DNA of 64,000 nt, taken from Durusdinium trenchii (Eukaryota > Sar > Dinophyceae > Suessiales > Symbiodiniaceae). The translations under genes and the position numbers were made by a program. Of the stretch, positions 61,151 to 64,000 are shown piece after piece. A model generated the notes under the pieces. That model made no database searches. It saw only the letters and a list, made by a program, of their open reading frames with translations, and was not told the origin of the DNA. The stretch spans positions 149,748 to 213,747 of the forward strand of contig CAXAMN010006480.1 in assembly GCA_963970005.1 (NCBI GenBank). The letters run 5' to 3'. Positions within the stretch are counted from its first letter, which is position 1. Each line of letters begins with the position of its first letter.

Positions 61151-61735
61151 TTGGATGGAGAGGAGTTGAGCTCCGTTGCACAAGAGGAGCTGTTGAGTGG
61201 TTTTGGGCCATGGCCGGCAGCATTGAGTGTCGCGCAACGCAGCTTGGTGCCGCTGGGAGCTGGACAAGACTCACTAGTTTCAAGCCCGTCGGGAGGCCAT
61301 GCTCCTGACGATGAGGTGCACTTGTCGGGCACCGCCGAGGACTACAGTTTTCCACCGAGCCCTCCGCAGTTTGAAAACGTAGAGGGGTCGCACCAGCGAC
61401 TGCGCGACGTCACGCCGACTGCTGAAAAAGAGCCTCTTCCGGAGTGCGATGAAGGGTTGAGGTTGTCAGGTCTAGGTCCCAAAGTTCTTCAACGTTTGGT
61501 GGAGGTTTTACCACTTCGCAGCTCGACCACGGGTGGGGGGAAAACCGACATTTACCCCTTGCCTACCTCCACGGATCTTTTGAAGGGGCTTTGGGATGAC
61601 GTGACCGATGAGACTGTTTCGTGGGTCGCCTGTGTGTGTGTCATTGAATGCCCTTTGGGGCAGGTCGAACTTCCTTGCACTGGAGGTCAACAGCCGCCAG
61701 AAAGAGTGTCTAGGGATTCTTCGTGGAGAAGTTGA
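61151..61735 (+). pseudogene. DIRS-like element, start of the pol region (frameshifted)
   Basis: The frame opens with MDGEELSSVAQEELLSGFGP and reads as a linker up to about 61,630 (LLKGLWDDVTDETVSW), where the coding sense moves to the frame at 61,608-63,617. A single-base indel near 61,630-61,640 is likely. The remaining codons to 61,735 are out of frame. Confidence 0.55.
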
Positions 61736-63225
61736 GCGTTTCTGTAGACTTGACCTGAGACTTAGTGGTTGCAATTGGCAGGAATTCTTCCGCACCAGGG
61801 CCATCGACTACCAGGGCGACGAGGTTCGTGTTGCTCGGTGGATTAAGTGGGAGAACATCATGCCCGCATTGCCGTCTGAGATTGGTATGGTCCCCCTTGA
61901 AGAGGTGTGTTCGTTGGGGTGTCGGGAGTACGTGCTTTCGTTTGATTCTTATTTGAAACCACGGAGCTCCTGGGAATTGGTGAAGGCCCCTAAGGTCATG
62001 GTTGAGGACGGAGCCTGGGGTGAGCTCTGTAGTGGGCTGGTAAGAGCCGGGGTTTGTTGCTACCTCGAAGAGGACATGGTCTTCCAGACCGGGAGTGGAC
62101 CACTCCTGAACGGACTTTTTGGAGTTTCGAAGGAGGATTGGACGCCAGAGGGAGTTGAGATTTGTCGCCTGATTATGAATCTGGTGCCACTTAATGCCAT
62201 CTGCCAACCCCTAGGAGGCGACGTTGACACGTTGCCTTCCTGGGGGATGATGAGCCCCTTCTTCATCCAGCCTGGCGAGAACCTTCTCATTAGTTCTGAA
62301 GATGTGAAGTGTTTCTTTTATACGATGCGGGTGCCAGATTGTTGGGTGAAGTTTTTGGCGTTCAACAAGGCCGTGCCGCAGAAGTGCTTGCCACCAGAAC
62401 TACGGGGCAAAGTGGTCTACCTCGCCTCAAGGGTACTGCCCATGGGGTTCCTTAACTCCGTGAGCCTTGCTCAGAACGTGCGCCGGAACCTTGTGCTTTG
62501 GTCGGGCGAGAAGGTCGAAGGCGTAGCTCTGAGGTCTGCGGAGCTCCGGAAGGACCGTCCGTTCACGGTGGCAAACCCAGCCTGGCGTGTCTATCTCGAC
62601 AACTACGATCTTCTGGAGAAAGTCAGCGCGACAGGAATGGTAGAGCTAGAAGGAAGCGTGGCGCCCGGTGTTCTGGCGTTGAGGGAGCAATACGAAGTAT
62701 GGCAGGTTCCGCGCAACGAGAAGAAGGCAGTTGAGAGGTCGCACAAGTGTGAGCTCCAGGGGGCGACAGTTGATGGGGTTGAAGGCATTGCGTATCCGAA
62801 GGAGGCGAAGCTCGCCAAGTACTTCGCGTTGGCCTGGAAGTTAGTAGGGCAGGAGAAGGCGAGCCAGCGGCAGATGCAAGTGGTTTGTGGGGGCCTGGTC
62901 TACTTCTCCATGTTCAGGCGGCCACTGCTTAGTGCCTTGAACTCCGTATGGGCCTTCATTGAGAGCTTCAACTCGTCGGGGGCAGCATACCGGGCAATAC
63001 CTCGTGAATGCCGTGCTGAGCTCCTGCGCTTCCTTGGGTTGATCCCGCTTGTCCGCATGAATTTCCGGTTGGACATGGACCCTGTTGTGTCGTGCAGTGA
63101 TGCTTCAACGACTGGGGGAGGCATCTGCTGCTCGGTAGGCTTGTCTTCAGTGGGCTCAATGGTGGAGGCAGGAGGTATACGGGGACAGGTGCCGCATGCT
63201 TTGAGTGACCACCAGGTGCTGGTAG
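61630..63225 (+). CDS. DIRS-like element, reverse transcriptase and RNase H
   Basis: Continuous with the methyltransferase. Landmarks: FRTRAIDYQGDEVRVARW; LISSEDVKCFFYTMRVPDCW (RT motif A, with Asp in E-D-V-K); LPMGFLNSVSLAQNVRR (motif B); and WRVYLDNYDLLEKV (motif C), where YLDN replaces the usual YxDD (62,592-62,603). A connection domain follows, and VVSCSDASTTGGGICCSVGL is the RNase H-like strand with Asp (about 63,090-63,145). The YLDN form recurs, as far as I remember, in related dinoflagellate elements, so the RT may be active in intact copies. Confidence 0.85.
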
Positions 63226-63560
63226 TGGGGCTCTTCGACGGCATCGGAGCCCTCCGCGTTGCCATGGACCTACAAGAGGTCGCAGAGTGTGGATACATCT
63301 CTGTGGAGCGCAACAAGGCCGCCCAGAGGGTTGTTGAGGCGCACTACCCAGGGGTTTTGCACTATGAGGACGTAGAGCTCATCTCCGACGAGGATGTGGT
63401 CTCCTGGAGCCTGAAGTTCTCACAATGTAGCTTGGTTGTACTGGGAGCTGGACCCCCTTGTCAGGGGGTCTCAGGACTCAACTCTGATAGACGTGGGGCG
63501 CTACGTGATGCGCGCTCCTCCTTGTTTGTCCATGTATCACGTATCCGTAGGATGTTGCAG
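63226..63560 (+). pseudogene. DIRS-like element, C5 cytosine methyltransferase, truncated after motif IV
   Basis: Motif I is VVGLFDGIGALRVAM (63,228-63,257 covers G-L-F-D-G-I-G). The motif II/III region is YISVERNKAAQRVVEAHYPG, with the acidic SAM-contacting Glu, and then HYEDVELI. Motif IV is VVLGAGPPCQGVSGLN, with the catalytic PPCQ at 63,453-63,464. RSSLFVHVSRIRRMLQAA follows, and homology then ends. Motifs VI-X, including the ENV-type motif and the target-recognition domain, are missing, so this copy cannot methylate DNA. The domain resembles DNMT3-like enzymes. Confidence 0.88.
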
Positions 63561-63589
63561 GCGGCTTCCGAGTTCTTCGACACTGGAAA

Positions 63590-64000
63590 GGGCTGGCTAC
63601 CCCGGAGACCCATTTAACTCCATCGCCACCTCGATGGCGTGCCCTCTTCAATGAATGTTTACAGGCCCTAGGCATTCAGGACTGGGGATTTCGCCCCTAC
63701 TCGCTTCGGCGGGGAGGGGCCACGTTTTGGTTCCAGAAACACCAAAATCTGGATCGAATACTAATTCAAGGGAGATGGCACACACAGAAAAGTGCTCGGA
63801 TCTATCTGAACGAGGGGTTGTCGGTCCTTAGTCAGATGAAGCTCCCTGCCAGCGACTCACGTCTCAAGCCATACTTGACAGTGTACAGAAACTTCATCGC
63901 GCACCCAAAATTTTCAACACTTGAGCCTCCTAGCGGAAGAGCTGGGGGGCGTGGAAAGAAGAATTCCAAGAGCAGAAAGGGCAGAAAAAGTGTGTTCCTT
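63590..64000 (+). pseudogene. DIRS-like element, tyrosine recombinase C-terminal part (runs off the window)
   Basis: In a frame one base off from the methyltransferase, the plus strand reads WRALFNECLQALGIQDW, then FRPYSLRRGGATFWFQK (Arg-rich active-site block, about 63,692-63,742), NLDRILIQGRWHT (the Trp that replaces the second His, 63,776), and SARIYLNEG with the candidate nucleophile Tyr at 63,803. A Lys/Arg-rich tail follows and is still open at 64,000. The N-terminal half of the recombinase is absent. Confidence 0.75.

Larger units (their letters stand above)
58500..64000 (+). mobile_element. DIRS-like tyrosine-recombinase retrotransposon with a C5 cytosine methyltransferase; continues past the window
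   Basis: Plus-strand order: a zinc-cluster and Lys/Arg-rich protein, a gag-like protein, RT and RNase H, a cytosine methyltransferase (motifs I-IV only), and the C-terminal part of a tyrosine recombinase. No LTRs and no integrase were seen. Recombinase in place of integrase is the mark of YR (DIRS/Ngaro-type) retroelements. Retroelement-borne DNMTs in Symbiodinium were described in 2018 (de Mendoza and colleagues, from memory). This copy is damaged by a deletion near 63,560-63,590 and by frameshifts. Confidence 0.85.

Noticed and set aside
1..64000. Dinoflagellate spliced-leader sequence, relict spliced leaders, tRNA, rRNA or snRNA genes.
   Set aside because: I looked for the spliced-leader core (CATTTTGGCTCAAG) and for obvious tRNA boxes on both strands and saw none; a covariance-model search would be needed to exclude diverged ones.

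Overview
This window is nuclear DNA of a eukaryote, most likely a dinoflagellate related to the Symbiodiniaceae. The support is indirect: Ty1/copia, YR-type and LINE-like polyproteins of the kind seen in dinoflagellate genomes, a cytosine methyltransferase carried inside a retroelement, lysine-rich 'KRPAA' proteins, short GT-AG introns, and heavy micro- and minisatellite content. I found no convincing host housekeeping gene, rRNA, tRNA, snRNA, spliced-leader gene or CRISPR array. Nearly all recognisable coding sequence belongs to mobile elements, most of them decayed and some rearranged internally.

Layout: (1) 0.07-6.7 kb: two diverged ~340-bp direct repeats enclose minus-strand, proline/serine-rich coding-like sequence with three paralogous copies of an unrecognised protein. 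(2) 6.7-12.6 kb: no gene seen. (3) 12.7-20.6 kb: a complete Ty1/copia element on the minus strand with ~213-bp LTRs, an AGTAG target duplication and a tRNA-iMet-like primer site. Its central ~3.2 kb (methyltransferase-like domain, integrase, first half of the reverse transcriptase) is inverted. The element sits in an AGT-repeat tract that continues to 21.7 kb. (4) 21.7-29.1 kb: no gene; microsatellites, a higher-order repeat at 26-27.2 kb, and 52-bp and 13-bp tandem arrays. (5) 29.5-46.6 kb: a large Helitron of the OTU-bearing type on the plus strand, with N-terminal helicase-associated-like repeats, a C2H2 finger, a DUF6570-like domain, Rep (HUH and Y2), a PIF1-type helicase and an OTU protease. 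The genes are spread over many exons. The Rep gene is interrupted by a 2.76-kb terminal-inverted-repeat element (36,361-39,121). Removing that element together with one GA target copy restores the reading frame. (6) 46.8-51.0 kb: a GC-rich minisatellite with a ~480-bp segment present twice. (7) 51.0-56.7 kb: a decayed LINE on the minus strand whose polyprotein has a USP-like papain-fold protease ahead of an AP-type endonuclease and RT. (8) 56.7-58.5 kb: no gene. (9) 58.5-64.0 kb, running off the end: a DIRS-like tyrosine-recombinase retroelement with a gag-like protein, RT/RNase H and a C5 cytosine methyltransferase. An internal deletion joins the truncated methyltransferase to the C-terminal part of the recombinase.

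Two themes cross the elements. Methyltransferase-fold sequence appears in two unrelated retroelements (copia and DIRS-like). Deubiquitinase-like cysteine proteases also appear in two unrelated elements (OTU in the Helitron, USP in the LINE). All boundaries given as approximate were read by eye. No similarity search was possible.
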